A stretch of DNA of 64,000 bases from Streptomyces sp. PT12 (GTDB lineage Bacteria; Actinomycetota; Actinomycetes; Streptomycetales; Streptomycetaceae). Of the stretch, positions 40,716 to 57,252 are shown in pieces (within the stretch, counting starts at the first letter, position 1; each line of letters starts with the position of its first letter). The notes under the pieces were generated by a model. The model was given only the letters and a program-made list of their open reading frames with translations, was not told the DNA's origin and did not search any database. A program made the position numbers and the translations under genes. The DNA is taken from positions 62,001-126,000 of the forward strand of contig NZ_QEST01000236.1 in NCBI RefSeq assembly GCF_003311645.1, in the 5' to 3' direction.

Positions 40716-41969
40716 TCAGCCCAGCAGCTTCTGCAACCGCGAGACGCCCTCGACGAGGTCGTCGTCGCCGAGCGCGTAGGACAGCCGCAGATACCCCGGC
40801 GTGCCGAACGCCTCGCCCGGCACCACCGCGACCTCGGCCTCATCGAGCAGCACCCCGGCAAGCTCCAGGCTCGTCGCGGGGCGCCGCCCGCGGATGTCGC
40901 GGCCCAGCAGGCCCTTGACCGACGGGTAGGCGTAGAACGCGCCCGACGGCTCGGGGCACTCGACGCCTTCGATCTCGTTGAGCATCCGCACGATCGTCCC
41001 GCGCCGCCGGTCGAACGCCTCCCGCATCGCCGACACCGCCGTCAGGTCGCCCGAGACGGCGGCCAGGGCGGCGGCCTGCGCGACGTTGCTGACGTTGGAC
41101 GTCGCGTGCGACTGGAGGTTTGTCGCGGCCTTGACCACGTCGCCAGGGCCGAGCAGCCAGCCCACGCGCCAGCCGGTCATCGCGTAGGTCTTGGCGACGC
41201 CGTTCACCACGAGGCAGCGGTCGGCCAGCTCGGGCACCGACACCGGGAGCGACGTGGCCTTCGCCGCGCCGTACACCAGGTGCTCGTAGATCTCGTCGGT
41301 CAGCACCCACAGGCCGTGCTCGAGCGCCCAGCGGCCGATCTCCTCGGTCTGCTCACGGGAGTAGACCGCGCCCGTGGGGTTCGAAGGGGAGACGAAGAGC
41401 AGCACCTTCGTCCGCTCGGTCCGCGCCGCCTCAAGCTGCGCGACGGACGCCAGATAGCCGCTGGTCTCGTCCGTGACCACCTCGACGGGGACGCCGCCAG
41501 CCAGCCGGATCGACTCGGGGTAGGTGGTCCAGTAGGGGGCGGGAACGATGACCTCGTCGCCCGGGTCGAGCAGCGCGGCGAACGCCTCGTAGATCGCCTG
41601 CTTCCCGCCGTTGGTGATCAGCACCTGCGACGGCTCGACCCGCAGCCCGGAGTCGCGCAGCGTCTTGGTGGCCACCGCCTCCTTCAGCTCGGGGAGCCCG
41701 CCGGGCGGGGTGTAGCGGTGGAAGCGGCTGTTGTGGCACGCGGCCGCCGCGGCCTCCACGATGTAGCCGGGCGTGGGGAAGTCGGGCTCCCCCGCGCCGA
41801 AGCCGATCACGGGCCGCCCGGCGGCCTTGAGGGCCTTCGCCTTGGCGTCCACCGCGAGCGTCGCGGACTCCGAGATCGCCCCGACCCGGGCGGAGACCCG
41901 GCGCCCTGCGGGGGATGCTGAGGGTGGGACGGGGGAGGAGGCTGCGGAGGAAGGGGAAACGGCACTCAT
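40716..41969 (-). CDS. aspC: Pyridoxal-phosphate aspartate aminotransferase
   Basis: A 417-residue class I/II aminotransferase interconverting aspartate and oxaloacetate (possibly also prephenate). The PLP Lys is in [27 protein letters not shown] carries the Asn that contacts PLP, and [11 protein letters not shown] the Asp. The carboxylate Arg is in YLRLSYAL. The N-terminal 25 residues are Ser/Pro-rich and non-conserved. An upstream in-frame ATG would add 12 unlikely residues. It is divergent from tRNA-Trp. Confidence 0.92.
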   Translation of the reverse strand: MSAVSPSSAASSPVPPSASPAGRRVSARVGAISESATLAVDAKAKALKAAGRPVIGFGAGEPDFPTPGYIVEAAAAACHNSRFHRYTPPGGLPELKEAVATKTLRDSGLRVEPSQVLITNGGKQAIYEAFAALLDPGDEVIVPAPYWTTYPESIRLAGGVPVEVVTDETSGYLASVAQLEAARTERTKVLLFVSPSNPTGAVYSREQTEEIGRWALEHGLWVLTDEIYEHLVYGAAKATSLPVSVPELADRCLVVNGVAKTYAMTGWRVGWLLGPGDVVKAATNLQSHATSNVSNVAQAAALAAVSGDLTAVSAMREAFDRRRGTIVRMLNEIEGVECPEPSGAFYAYPSVKGLLGRDIRGRRPATSLELAGVLLDEAEVAVVPGEAFGTPGYLRLSYALGDDDLVEGVSRLQKLLG

Positions 41970-42127
41970 GGGGGCATCGTCCCAGACCGCCCCCTGACAT
42001 GGCACCCGGGTTGCCGGGACGTCGCGGGCGGTGGACCCATGAGCCGTTCGACGATTGGTGATTCACCACGTACACTCCTCACCGGTGGCGCCTCTGATGC
42101 GGTACGTTGTCGGGCACCACGCGGCAA

Positions 42128-42200
42128 AGGGTCGTAGCTCAATTGGTAGAGCACTGGTCTCCAAAACCAGCGGTTGGGGGTTCAAGTCCCTCCGGCCCTG
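42128..42200 (+). tRNA. tRNA-Trp (CCA)
   Basis: A 73-base cloverleaf: acceptor AGGGTCG/CGGCCCT, anticodon loop CTCCAAA (CCA), T loop TTCAAGT, discriminator G. The 3' CCA is not encoded. It lies just before secE, the usual actinomycete position. Confidence 0.97.
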
Positions 42201-42270
42201 CTACACAAAATGAACAGCCGTCCGGGTGGCCGGGCGGCTTATGACCATGACCGGGATCAGGTGAGGACGA

Positions 42271-42552
42271 GTGGCTGGGATCACGGACTCCGTGGAGACG
42301 CCAGAGCCCCGAGAGCCCCGGGGCGAGGGCAGCACCGGCCGCCGGGGCAGGCGCGCCAAGAGGGGCCGCTTCGGCCGTCTCGCGCTGTTCTACCGCCAGG
42401 TGATCGCGGAGCTGCGCAAGGTCGTCTGGCCGTCGCGGCGCCAGCTGTCCACGTACACGACGGCGGTGATCGTCTTCGTCGTCGTCGTCATCCTGATCCT
42501 GACCGTGCTTGACTGGGGAATGAGCCGGGCCGTCGAGTACGTCTTCGGCTGA
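42271..42552 (+). CDS. secE: Preprotein translocase subunit SecE
   Basis: A 93-residue single-span component of the SecYEG channel. A charged N-terminus leads to the conserved [20 protein letters not shown] amphipathic helix and one membrane span (about 64-84). The GTG start follows GAGGA. It is cotranscribed with nusG. Confidence 0.95.
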   Translation: MAGITDSVETPEPREPRGEGSTGRRGRRAKRGRFGRLALFYRQVIAELRKVVWPSRRQLSTYTTAVIVFVVVVILILTVLDWGMSRAVEYVFG

Positions 42553-42592
42553 TTCGCTCCCCTCTCCCGAATGTCAGGAAGTAGCAGCTACC

Positions 42593-43369
42593 GTGTCTGA
42601 CCCGAATCCTTACCACGCCGCGCCCGACGCCGAGGGCGAGGAGGAGACCGCCCGCGATACCGCGGAGGCGGCGGTCGACACCGCGGACGCCACCGACGTC
42701 GATCAGGCCCAGGCGGCGGCTGAGGAGCCGGAGCAGCAGCCGGAGCCCGAGCCGGTCGACCCGATCGCCCAGCTCCGCGAGGAGCTGCGCGTCCTCCCCG
42801 GCGAGTGGTACGTCGTGCACACCTACGCCGGTTACGAGAACCGCGTCAAGACGAATCTTGAGCAGCGCGCCGTCTCGTTGAACGTCGAGGACTACATCTT
42901 CCAGGTCGAGGTGCCGCAGGAGGAGGTCGTCCAGATCAAGAACGGCGACCGCCGCACCATCAAGCAGAACAAACTGCCCAGTTACGTCCTGGTGCGGATG
43001 GACCTGACGAACGAGTCCTGGGGCGTCGTGCGCAACACCCCCGGCGTCACCGGCTTCGTCGGCAACGCCTACGACCCCTACCCCCTGACCCTCGACGAAA
43101 TCGTCAAGATGCTGGCCCCCGAGGCCGAGCAGAAGGCCGCGGAGGCCGCGGCCGAGGGCGGCGGCCAGGCGGGCGGCCGCAAGGTCGAGGTCCAGGTGCT
43201 CGACTTCGAGGTCGGCGACTCGGTCACGGTCACCGACGGCCCGTTCGCGACCCTCCAGGCGACGATCAACGAGATCAACGCCGACTCGAAGAAGGTCAAG
43301 GGCCTGGTCGAGATCTTCGGCCGCGAGACCCCGGTCGAGCTGAGCTTCGACCAGATCCAGAAGAACTAG
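42593..43369 (+). CDS. nusG: Transcription antitermination factor NusG
   Basis: A 258-residue RNA-polymerase-binding factor. An acidic extension of about 60 residues is typical of Streptomyces NusG. The NGN domain begins at [18 protein letters not shown] and the KOW domain is [19 protein letters not shown] near the end. The GTG start has AGGAAG upstream at a rather long spacing. It sits between secE and rplK. Confidence 0.97.
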   Translation: MSDPNPYHAAPDAEGEEETARDTAEAAVDTADATDVDQAQAAAEEPEQQPEPEPVDPIAQLREELRVLPGEWYVVHTYAGYENRVKTNLEQRAVSLNVEDYIFQVEVPQEEVVQIKNGDRRTIKQNKLPSYVLVRMDLTNESWGVVRNTPGVTGFVGNAYDPYPLTLDEIVKMLAPEAEQKAAEAAAEGGGQAGGRKVEVQVLDFEVGDSVTVTDGPFATLQATINEINADSKKVKGLVEIFGRETPVELSFDQIQKN

Positions 43370-43406
43370 GCCGACCCCGGCCCCGCCGACCGCGGGATCG
43401 CGTCAT

Positions 43407-43432
43407 CACCCGGCTCGGATTTGGGCCGGGTG
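43407..43432 (+). terminator. Hairpin between nusG and rplK
   Basis: CACCCGGC (43407-43414) pairs with GCCGGGTG (43425-43432) around a 10-base loop. A smaller TACCG/CGGTA hairpin follows near 43444. It may end secE-nusG transcripts or act in the rplK leader. Confidence 0.5.
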
Positions 43433-43536
43433 AGGTCAGCCATTACCGTAGTGCGGTATGCCCGCGGGCGGGCACGGCACAGGCCCCCCGCGTTCGGCGC
43501 ACACCCAACCCACAGAAGGACCCGGAGGGCGAGCGC

Positions 43537-43968
43537 ATGCCGCCGAGGAAGAAAGTCACAGGGCTGATCAAGCTCCAGATCCAGGCCGGAGCGGCCAACC
43601 CCGCGCCGCCTGTCGGTCCGGCGCTGGGCCAGCACGGCGTGAACATCATGGAGTTCTGCAAGGCCTACAACGCCGCGACCGAGTCGCAGCGCGGCTGGGT
43701 CATCCCGGTGGAGATCACGGTCTACGAGGACCGTTCCTTCACCTTCATCACCAAGACCCCGCCCGCCGCGAAGATGATCCTCAAGGCCGCGGGCGTGGAG
43801 AAGGGCTCGGGCGAGCCCCACAAGACCAAGGTCGCCAAGATCACGCGCGCCCAGGTCCGGGAGATCGCCACGACCAAGATGCCCGACCTCAACGCCAACG
43901 ACCTGGACGCCGCCGAGAAGATCATCGCCGGTACCGCCCGTTCCATGGGCGTCACCGTCGAGGGCTGA
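43537..43968 (+). CDS. rplK: 50S ribosomal protein L11
   Basis: A 143-residue protein of the GTPase-associated centre. The Pro-rich N-domain ([20 protein letters not shown]) binds thiostrepton-type antibiotics together with 23S rRNA. The RNA-binding C-domain ends [18 protein letters not shown] precedes the ATG. Confidence 0.98.
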   Translation: MPPRKKVTGLIKLQIQAGAANPAPPVGPALGQHGVNIMEFCKAYNAATESQRGWVIPVEITVYEDRSFTFITKTPPAAKMILKAAGVEKGSGEPHKTKVAKITRAQVREIATTKMPDLNANDLDAAEKIIAGTARSMGVTVEG

Positions 43969-44064
43969 CGCGCGACGCGCGAGTCGGCGCACCGCAAGCC
44001 CACCGTGGCAGGGCCCGCGCTGGCCCGGACCACGACTCCCCCGTCAACGCCCGTAGGAGCAGCA

Positions 44065-44781
44065 GTGAAGCGCAGCAAGAACCTCCGCGGCGCGGACGCC
44101 AAGGTCGACAGGACCCGCGTCTACGCACCGCTCGAGGCCGTTCGCCTCGCCAAGGACACCTCGATCACCAAGTTCGACGCGACCGTCGAGGTCGCCATGC
44201 GCCTGGGTGTCGACCCGCGCAAGGCCGACCAGATGGTCCGCGGCACCGTCAACCTCCCGCACGGCACCGGCAAGACCGCCCGGGTCCTGGTCTTCGCGAC
44301 CGGTGACCGTGCCGCGGCGGCGGAGGCCGCGGGGGCCGACATCGTCGGCTCCGACGAGCTGATCGACGAGGTGGCCGGTGGGCGCCTCGACTTCGACGCC
44401 GTCGTGGCCACCCCCGACCTGATGGGCAAGGTCGGCCGCCTCGGCCGCGTGCTGGGCCCCAGGGGTCTCATGCCGAACCCCAAGACCGGCACCGTCACCC
44501 CCGATGTGGCCAAGGCCGTCACGGACATCAAGGGCGGCAAGATCGAGTTCCGCGTGGACAAGCACGCGAACCTCCACTTCGTCATCGGCCGCGTCTCGTT
44601 CGACGAGAGCAAGCTGGTGGAGAACTACGCCGCCGCGCTCGAGGAGATCCTCAGGCTCAAGCCGTCCGCGGCCAAGGGGCGTTACCTCAAGAAGGCGACC
44701 ATCACCACCACGATGGGCCCCGGCGTGCCGGTCGACACCAACCGCACCCGTGACCTCCTGGCGGAGGAAGCCGTCGCCTGA
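44065..44781 (+). CDS. rplA: 50S ribosomal protein L1
   Basis: A 238-residue L1-stalk protein with the signature [19 protein letters not shown]. The GTG at 44065 follows AGGAGC; an upstream in-frame ATG adds 20 non-conserved residues. In many bacteria L1 also represses its own operon. A terminator follows. Confidence 0.97.
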   Translation: MKRSKNLRGADAKVDRTRVYAPLEAVRLAKDTSITKFDATVEVAMRLGVDPRKADQMVRGTVNLPHGTGKTARVLVFATGDRAAAAEAAGADIVGSDELIDEVAGGRLDFDAVVATPDLMGKVGRLGRVLGPRGLMPNPKTGTVTPDVAKAVTDIKGGKIEFRVDKHANLHFVIGRVSFDESKLVENYAAALEEILRLKPSAAKGRYLKKATITTTMGPGVPVDTNRTRDLLAEEAVA

Positions 44782-44795
44782 GCCGGAGATGTCGC

Positions 44796-44830
44796 GCCCG
44801 TCCCCGTTCTGTTACAGAGCGGGGGCGGGC
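44796..44830 (+). terminator. Rho-independent terminator after rplA
   Basis: GCCCGTCCCCG (44796-44806) pairs with CGGGGGCGGGC (44820-44830) with one G-U, followed by ATTTTCGTT. Confidence 0.85.
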
Positions 44831-44909
44831 ATTTTCGTTGTCAGAGGGTCGAGTTAGCGTGAAACGAGATCGACACAGGCGTTGACGGACCACGAAAGGA
44901 CCGGGAGAC

Positions 44910-45824
44910 ATGCGTCCCACACGGAAGGTCGCGCTCGGCTTCGCGACGGCCGCCCTGCTCGCGGGCACGGCGGCGTGCGGCGACTCCGAGGAGACGACGG
45001 ACGGCAGCTCCGGGAACGGCGGGGGCCGCTCGGCCGGATCGCCCTTCGAGGCGGTCTCCGCGGCGGCCGAGACGACGCGCGAGGTCACCTCGGCCCGTTT
45101 CGAGGCCACGATGAGCAGCCCCGCCCAGGCGGGCGGCGACGTCGAGATGTCGGGCGCCATGTCGTGGGACCCCGAGCTGGCCATGGACCTCACCATGACG
45201 GGCGAGGCGCTCGCGGCCGACCCGTCCGTGCCCCAGGAGGTCGATGTCGTCTGGGTCGATGGCGTGATGTACATGCACATGGGCCAGGAGTTCGCGGCGG
45301 AGTTCGACGGGCGCGGCTGGATGGCCATGGACCTCATGTCCCTGGCCGAGGAGACGGGCGACCCGGCCGTGGCCGACTCGATGTCGTTCGGCCTCGACTC
45401 GGCGAACCAGGACCCGGCGCAGCAGCTCGGGTTGCTCCTTGAGGCGCCCGAGATCCAGCTGGTCGGCGAGGAGACGCTCGACGGCGTGGGGACCACGCGC
45501 TACCAGGGCACCATCTCCGTCGAGGACGCCATCGAGCGCGACGGCGGCACGGAGGCGCTGCTGACCGACGAGGAGCGCGACCAGCTCGTCGAGGCGATGA
45601 ACTCCCAGGGCATCGAGAGCTACGACCTCGACGTGTGGGTCGACGAGAACGACTACCCGGTCCAGATCCACCAGTCCTTCGACACCGACGCGGGCCCCGT
45701 GGAGTACGAGGTCAGGTACAGCGACTACGGCACCGACGTCTCCGCCGAGGCCCCGCCCGCCGAGACGGTCGTGGACTTCATGGAGCTGCTCGAGCAGCTG
45801 GAGAGCGGGATGGCGCAGGGCTGA
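44910..45824 (+). CDS. LolA/LprG-like lipoprotein
   Basis: A 304-residue exported lipoprotein: signal peptide with lipobox TAAC (Cys23), then an acidic Gly/Ser linker. The body is rich in beta-strand-like segments (SARFEATMSSPAQAGGDVEM, VVWVDGVMYMHMG, TTRYQGTISVEDA, VWVDENDYPVQIHQSF), like the LppX/LprG/LolA fold that carries a lipid in a hydrophobic pocket. A lipoprotein gene at this place between rplA and rplJ is usual in Streptomyces. The ligand is unknown. Confidence 0.8.
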   Translation: MRPTRKVALGFATAALLAGTAACGDSEETTDGSSGNGGGRSAGSPFEAVSAAAETTREVTSARFEATMSSPAQAGGDVEMSGAMSWDPELAMDLTMTGEALAADPSVPQEVDVVWVDGVMYMHMGQEFAAEFDGRGWMAMDLMSLAEETGDPAVADSMSFGLDSANQDPAQQLGLLLEAPEIQLVGEETLDGVGTTRYQGTISVEDAIERDGGTEALLTDEERDQLVEAMNSQGIESYDLDVWVDENDYPVQIHQSFDTDAGPVEYEVRYSDYGTDVSAEAPPAETVVDFMELLEQLESGMAQG

Positions 45825-45879
45825 GGCCCGCGCGGGCCGTTCCCCGGCTGATTTGCCCGCCGCCCGACCCGTCACGTAC

Positions 45880-46110
45880 TCTCGCACGGTAGCCAAAGAC
45901 CGCTGGTTGCCGCCGTGTGCTCCGCGAGGAGCGTTCGGTGGCCGAAGGATCCGCAGACGCGGACGGCCTGCGCAGGTGACCGTGGAGAGAGTTCGCTTCT
46001 TGCCCCGTGTGCGCCTGCGCCCGGGGCGTTTTGTCGTGTCCGGCGCCTTCCGTGCGGTCCCATCTCTCGGGAACCAAGCACTCGGGAACACAAGCCCCCG
46101 GAAGGAGGGC
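45880..46110 (+). promoter_or_regulatory. Ribosomal protein L10 leader
   Basis: About 290 untranslated bases precede rplJ. The stretch starting near the AGCCAAAGACCGCTGGTTG segment (45891) contains several short inverted arms and precedes the L10-L7/L12 genes, where bacteria carry the L10-binding autoregulatory leader. Assignment is from position and from the AAAGACCGCTGG start seen in actinomycete leaders; the fold was not computed. Confidence 0.65.
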
Positions 46111-46117
46111 CGAGGTT

Positions 46118-46663
46118 ATGGCGCGTCCCGACAAGAGCGCGGCCGTCGAGGATCTCAAGGAGAAGTTCGAGGTCTCCAACGCGGCCGTCGTCACCGCCTA
46201 CACCGGGCTCACCGTGGCGCAGCTGAAGGAGCTCCGTCGCTCCCTCGGTGACAACGCCCAGTACCGTGTGGCGAAGAACACGCTGACCAAGATCGCGGCC
46301 AACGAGGCCGGGGTCTCCGGCCTCGACGAGTTCTTCAAGGGCTCGACGGCCGTCGCGTTCGTCACCGGGGACCCGGTCGAGGCGGCCAAGGGTCTGCGTG
46401 ACTTCGCCAAGGACCACCCCTCGCTCGTCATCAAGGGCGGCGTGCTCGAGGGAAAGGCGCTCAGCGCCGAGGAGATCAACAGGCTCGCGGACCTCGAGTC
46501 CCGCGAGGTGCTGCTCGCCAAGCTGGCCGGTGGCATGAAGGCGTCCATGGCCAAGGCCGCGGCGACCTTCCAGGCCCCGCTCTCGAAGTTCGTCCGCACC
46601 GCGGACGCGCTGCGCAGCAAGGTGGAGCAGGGCGGTGCCGGGGAGCCGGCTCCTGCCGAGTAG
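46118..46663 (+). CDS. rplJ: 50S ribosomal protein L10
   Basis: A 181-residue stalk base protein that binds 23S rRNA and the L7/L12 dimers. Features: [28 protein letters not shown] and a C-terminal helix for L7/L12. GGAAGGAGGG precedes ATG 46118. It is likely to repress translation through the leader upstream. Confidence 0.97.
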   Translation: MARPDKSAAVEDLKEKFEVSNAAVVTAYTGLTVAQLKELRRSLGDNAQYRVAKNTLTKIAANEAGVSGLDEFFKGSTAVAFVTGDPVEAAKGLRDFAKDHPSLVIKGGVLEGKALSAEEINRLADLESREVLLAKLAGGMKASMAKAAATFQAPLSKFVRTADALRSKVEQGGAGEPAPAE

Positions 46664-46724
46664 GCAACCGCCCGCCCGTCATATCCAACCGGCACCAGCC
46701 GACTTACGTGGAAGGACCGCCATC

Positions 46725-47114
46725 ATGGCGAAGCTCAGCCAGGAAGAGCTGCTCGGGCAGTTCGAGGAGATGACCCTGCTCGAGCTCTCGGAGTTCGTGA
46801 AGAAGTTCGAGGAGAAGTTCGACGTCGAGGCCGCCGCCCCGGTCGCCGTCGCCGCCGCCGCGCAGGGTGGTGGCGCCGCCGCCGCCGAGGCCGAGCCGGA
46901 GAAGGACGAGTTCGACGTCATCCTCACCGGCCCGGGCGAGAAGAAGATCCAGGTCATCAAGGTCGTGCGCGAGCTGACCTCGCTCGGCCTGAAGGAGGCC
47001 AAGGAGCTGGTGGACAACCCGCCGAAGCCCGTCCTCGAGAAGGTCAACAAGGAGGCCGCGGACAAGGCCAAGGAGTCGCTCGAGGCCGCGGGCGCCGGCG
47101 TCGAGGTCAAGTGA
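46725..47114 (+). CDS. rplL: 50S ribosomal protein L7/L12
   Basis: A 129-residue stalk protein. The N-domain for dimerisation is [20 protein letters not shown], followed by an Ala/Gly hinge and a factor-binding C-domain ([20 protein letters not shown]). GGAAGGA precedes ATG 46725; longer in-frame starts are not conserved. Confidence 0.98.
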   Translation: MAKLSQEELLGQFEEMTLLELSEFVKKFEEKFDVEAAAPVAVAAAAQGGGAAAAEAEPEKDEFDVILTGPGEKKIQVIKVVRELTSLGLKEAKELVDNPPKPVLEKVNKEAADKAKESLEAAGAGVEVK

Positions 47115-47142
47115 CACCGGTCTGAACCGCTGACGCTCTCCC

Positions 47143-47174
47143 GGGGGCGATCACCCACTTGGGTGGTCGCCCCC
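47143..47174 (+). terminator. Attenuator/terminator between rplL and rpoB
   Basis: A 14-bp stem (47143-47156 with 47161-47174, one G-U) and ACTT loop lie 29 bases after rplL, with no U tract. Partial read-through would lower rpoB relative to the ribosomal genes. The remainder of 47115-47635 holds the rpoB promoter and leader, no gene. Confidence 0.75.
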
Positions 47175-47516
47175 TGACGTTGTGGCGACTGTCTCCTTGC
47201 CCTTCGCGCGGTGCGGGGTATGGTGATCTTCGGTCGCTCACCGGCCGCGCCCCTGATGGGTGGCGACGGAGCAGGGGCCTTGACGAACCGCACCGGGCGC
47301 GCGATTCTCCTTCACGCGCCGCCAGATCGGTCCATGATCCGAGGCATGAATCCACGGCGGGGCGGGAAGTGATGCGGCAGGCGGGTCCGCACCTCGGCCA
47401 TCGAGGCGGCCGGGAGCAGACCCCGAGGGCAGCACGGCGAAGTGGCAGAGAAGTACCGCACGATGGGCACTGCGTGAAGAACACCGAGGGTGGCTCCTCG
47501 ATGCTTGACCGGCACA

Positions 47517-47546
47517 TTGGACATCAGTGGGTCTTGTGGCTACACT
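47517..47546 (+). promoter_or_regulatory. rpoB promoter
   Basis: TTGGAC (47517-47522) and TACACT (47541-47546) with an 18-base spacer. It lies about 90 bases before the rpoB start codon, leaving a leader of about 80 bases. Confidence 0.7.
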
Positions 47547-47635
47547 GACCCTTTGCGCTGCCTGGCTGCTCCCTGCCCGTCACCAGGAGAGCCGGTCCGC
47601 GCGCAGAGAGTCCGAGCCCTCGGAAGGACCCCCTC

Positions 47636-51121
<3,486 letters not shown>

Positions 51122-51129
51122 CGGGCCGA

Positions 51130-51162
51130 GCCGGCCGGGGCGAGAGACTCGCCCCGGCCGGC
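51130..51162 (+). other. Strong hairpin between rpoB and rpoC
   Basis: GCCGGCCGGGGCGAG (51130-51144) pairs perfectly with 51148-51162 around AGA. rpoC has no obvious own promoter, so this is more likely a processing or stability element than a full terminator. Confidence 0.7.
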
Positions 51163-51223
51163 CTCCCCACCCCGGACCCCGACAGACCATTGACTGACAC
51201 GACCCTGAGAGGGATTGACGAGA

Positions 51224-55123
<3,900 letters not shown>

Positions 55124-55135
55124 GAAGTCACCACA

Positions 55136-55172
55136 CGATGGGCGGTTTCCCTTGCGGGGAAGCCGCCCATCG
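55136..55172. terminator. Terminator closing rpoBC
   Basis: A 16-bp stem (55136-55151 with 55157-55172, one G-U) and five-base loop lie between convergent rpoC and the M48 protease gene. Confidence 0.88.
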
Positions 55173-55180
55173 GCGTCTCG

Positions 55181-56173
55181 TCATCCGGCTGCCCGCGGCA
55201 GCCGCTTGTCGAGCCGATTCCGACGCTGGTTCACGTCCGGATGGCTGACCAGAAGCCGCGCGATGAACCCGGACGGCGCCCTGCTCGCGGCTGCCCCTGG
55301 GGTCGTCGCGTTGTCCTCCCCCTCCACCTTGGCGAGTGCCTCGGAGAGCTGGGGTGCGAATCCCAGATCGGCCGCCCGGTCGTCCGCGCGCAGCTCGGAG
55401 CGGCGCCCCACGGCTGCTTGGACGAAGGGCAAGGCGGGCAATGCCACGACGACCAACCAAGCGGCGGAGGAGAAGAGAAGGCACACGAGCACGGCAACGC
55501 ACGCGAGAACCAGCGCGGTGGAGCCACGCGAGGTGAGCCCGGACCTCCGTTCGACCACGCGTCGCAGCAGCCGCCAGACCATCCGGGCGGGAGCGGCGTA
55601 CCAGGCTCCGAGCAGCGACGACCAAGGGTGTCCGCCGGTGTGATGCCCGAGTTCGTGTGCGAGAACGGCGGCGAGTTCCCCGTCGGTCAGCTCCTCCATC
55701 GCCAGTGGCGTCACCGCGACGATGTGTCCGGCGGCCGCGCAGGCGTTGATGCCGTCGCTCTCCTCGATCCACAGGTCGTAGGCGTCGGCGTCGACTCCCG
55801 CACGGACGGTCACTTCGCGCCAGAGAGGCGTCAGCCTGGCGTGCTCACCAGGGCTCGGCTCGCGTAGGCCGAACAGATAGCGGGCGAGCGGCCTTTCGAA
55901 GGGGCGGACGAAGGCAAGCACGCCGGACAGCAGCCACGCACCGAGCACGACCCAGCCGAATACCGGGGGTATCAGGCGGGTGGCGACGTAGACGACAGCG
56001 AGGCTGCCGAGGAAGTGCGGGGAGTACAGGAAGATCCGCCAGGCAGTGGTGGCATCGATGCCGCGCTGGTGGCTCTTGATGTGTACCCGCCCGCGCGTGT
56101 AACGGAGGTCGGCGACCGGGGGTGGGGGAGATGCGGGATGTTCGTGAGGGGCAGGAGGGCTGAGGCGCTTCAT
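55181..56173 (-). CDS. Membrane M48-family metalloprotease
   Basis: A 330-residue integral-membrane zinc protease of the HtpX/Ste24 superfamily. Two membrane spans (about 50-68 and 72-90) precede the catalytic part. The zinc motif HELGH is at 173-177 and the third ligand is Glu260 in SELRADDRAADLG. A long hydrophobic stretch at about 218-250 forms one or two more spans. The motif INACAAAGHIVAVT precedes HEXXH as in the family. It is the last of four minus-strand genes, 74 bases after the SPFH-like gene, and ends at the rpoC terminator. A role as effector or maturation protease of this cassette is inferred. Confidence 0.85.
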   Translation of the reverse strand: MKRLSPPAPHEHPASPPPPVADLRYTRGRVHIKSHQRGIDATTAWRIFLYSPHFLGSLAVVYVATRLIPPVFGWVVLGAWLLSGVLAFVRPFERPLARYLFGLREPSPGEHARLTPLWREVTVRAGVDADAYDLWIEESDGINACAAAGHIVAVTPLAMEELTDGELAAVLAHELGHHTGGHPWSSLLGAWYAAPARMVWRLLRRVVERRSGLTSRGSTALVLACVAVLVCLLFSSAAWLVVVALPALPFVQAAVGRRSELRADDRAADLGFAPQLSEALAKVEGEDNATTPGAAASRAPSGFIARLLVSHPDVNQRRNRLDKRLPRAAG

Positions 56174-56247
56174 TGCTCTCTTTCTTCATCTGTCGTCGGG
56201 GGACTTCGGCCGGTGGGTGCGGTGTTCAGAGCACCGATGCCGGTCGA

Positions 56248-57252
56248 TCACGCGGGCGATTCCGGCAGGGATGGCGCATCCGTGGGCGCGGGCACCTCCT
56301 TGGCGGTCGGCGCTCCTTCGCTGTATCGGCCTCGCTCGAAGACGTCCGCGATGAAACGCGTGGCCTGGCTGTTGGCCTCCTCCCACTGGTATCTCTCCAG
56401 GCTGTTCTTCTCGACCATGAGCCTGATGAGTTCGAGCTGGCGTTCGACGTCCTGCTGCCGACCCGTGTGGAATGCCGCGAGCGCGTCTCGCAGGTCCTCG
56501 GGGTGTTCCGCGAGCCGCAGGGCAAGCTGCGCGATGTCGCCTCCTTCCAGGTAGCTTCGGTAGAAGCTGGCCTTTTCGCCGAGCACTTCCTGTCTCTGCT
56601 GGGCGAGGAGCAGTTGGTGACGGTGTGCGGGGACTGCCTCGGCATCCCGGTAGCGGAGTTCGCGCAGCCGCTCCTCGTGGTCGCGGGCTCGCTCGTCGGC
56701 CCACAGCCGCACGGAGCCGGTGATGCGTAGCCCTTCGGCCCTCGCGAGCGGCTCGCCGTCGAAGAGTTCCTTCCGCACGGCGTGCTCGGCATCGCCGCTC
56801 TCGTCGATCGGGAAACGTCGGCTGATGTCTCGGGCGCGCTGTTCGAGGCGGGGCGTGATCTCACGGGGAACGTCTCGGAGGCCGCTGGCGACGACTCGGG
56901 CCGGATCCACCACCTGCCAGGCCAGGTCGGCCACGGCGGCGAACTCGAAGACGTTGCCCAGGCTCGGCAACCCCCATGCGCAGCGGTGTGGGTGAACGCC
57001 GAGATCGACCTCGTAGAGCGCTGTGTAAGCGGGTCCCGGCCTGCGGATCCGGCCCGGGCGGTGAGGAGGCAGGGAGGTCACGTACTCACCGCGGGCGGTC
57101 GCGAAGACCAGGGCGTGGTCGATGCGGCCGGGGAGGCGTCGGCCGGTGAACTCGAAGCGTGAGAGCTGGCGGACCGTGATAACCGGGTCGACGAGGTGAC
57201 TGTGGCGGTCGACGTCCTGCTGCCACTCCGGCTCCTGGCGGTGTGACGTCAC
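56248..57252 (-). CDS. SPFH/band-7-like protein of the cassette (tentative)
   Basis: A 334-residue protein I cannot assign firmly. Residues about 60-200 read like an SPFH/band-7 domain: FEFAAVADLAWQVVDPARVV, then RLEQRARDISRRF and GLRITGSVRLWADERARDHEE. From about 205 it is helical and charged, possibly coiled-coil (HQLLLAQQRQEVLGEKASFY, RLMVEKNSLERYQWEEANSQ). The tail is Pro/Ala/Glu-rich. No membrane span is seen. The GTG start at 57252 overlaps the preceding stop (GTGA), so it is made with the P-loop protein. SPFH partners often scaffold membrane proteases, which fits the M48 gene downstream. Confidence 0.6.
   Translation of the reverse strand: MTSHRQEPEWQQDVDRHSHLVDPVITVRQLSRFEFTGRRLPGRIDHALVFATARGEYVTSLPPHRPGRIRRPGPAYTALYEVDLGVHPHRCAWGLPSLGNVFEFAAVADLAWQVVDPARVVASGLRDVPREITPRLEQRARDISRRFPIDESGDAEHAVRKELFDGEPLARAEGLRITGSVRLWADERARDHEERLRELRYRDAEAVPAHRHQLLLAQQRQEVLGEKASFYRSYLEGGDIAQLALRLAEHPEDLRDALAAFHTGRQQDVERQLELIRLMVEKNSLERYQWEEANSQATRFIADVFERGRYSEGAPTAKEVPAPTDAPSLPESPA

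Noticed and set aside
51130-51162. Full terminator separating rpoB from rpoC
   Set aside because: No promoter is visible before rpoC and the genes are normally cotranscribed, so it was recorded only as a hairpin.
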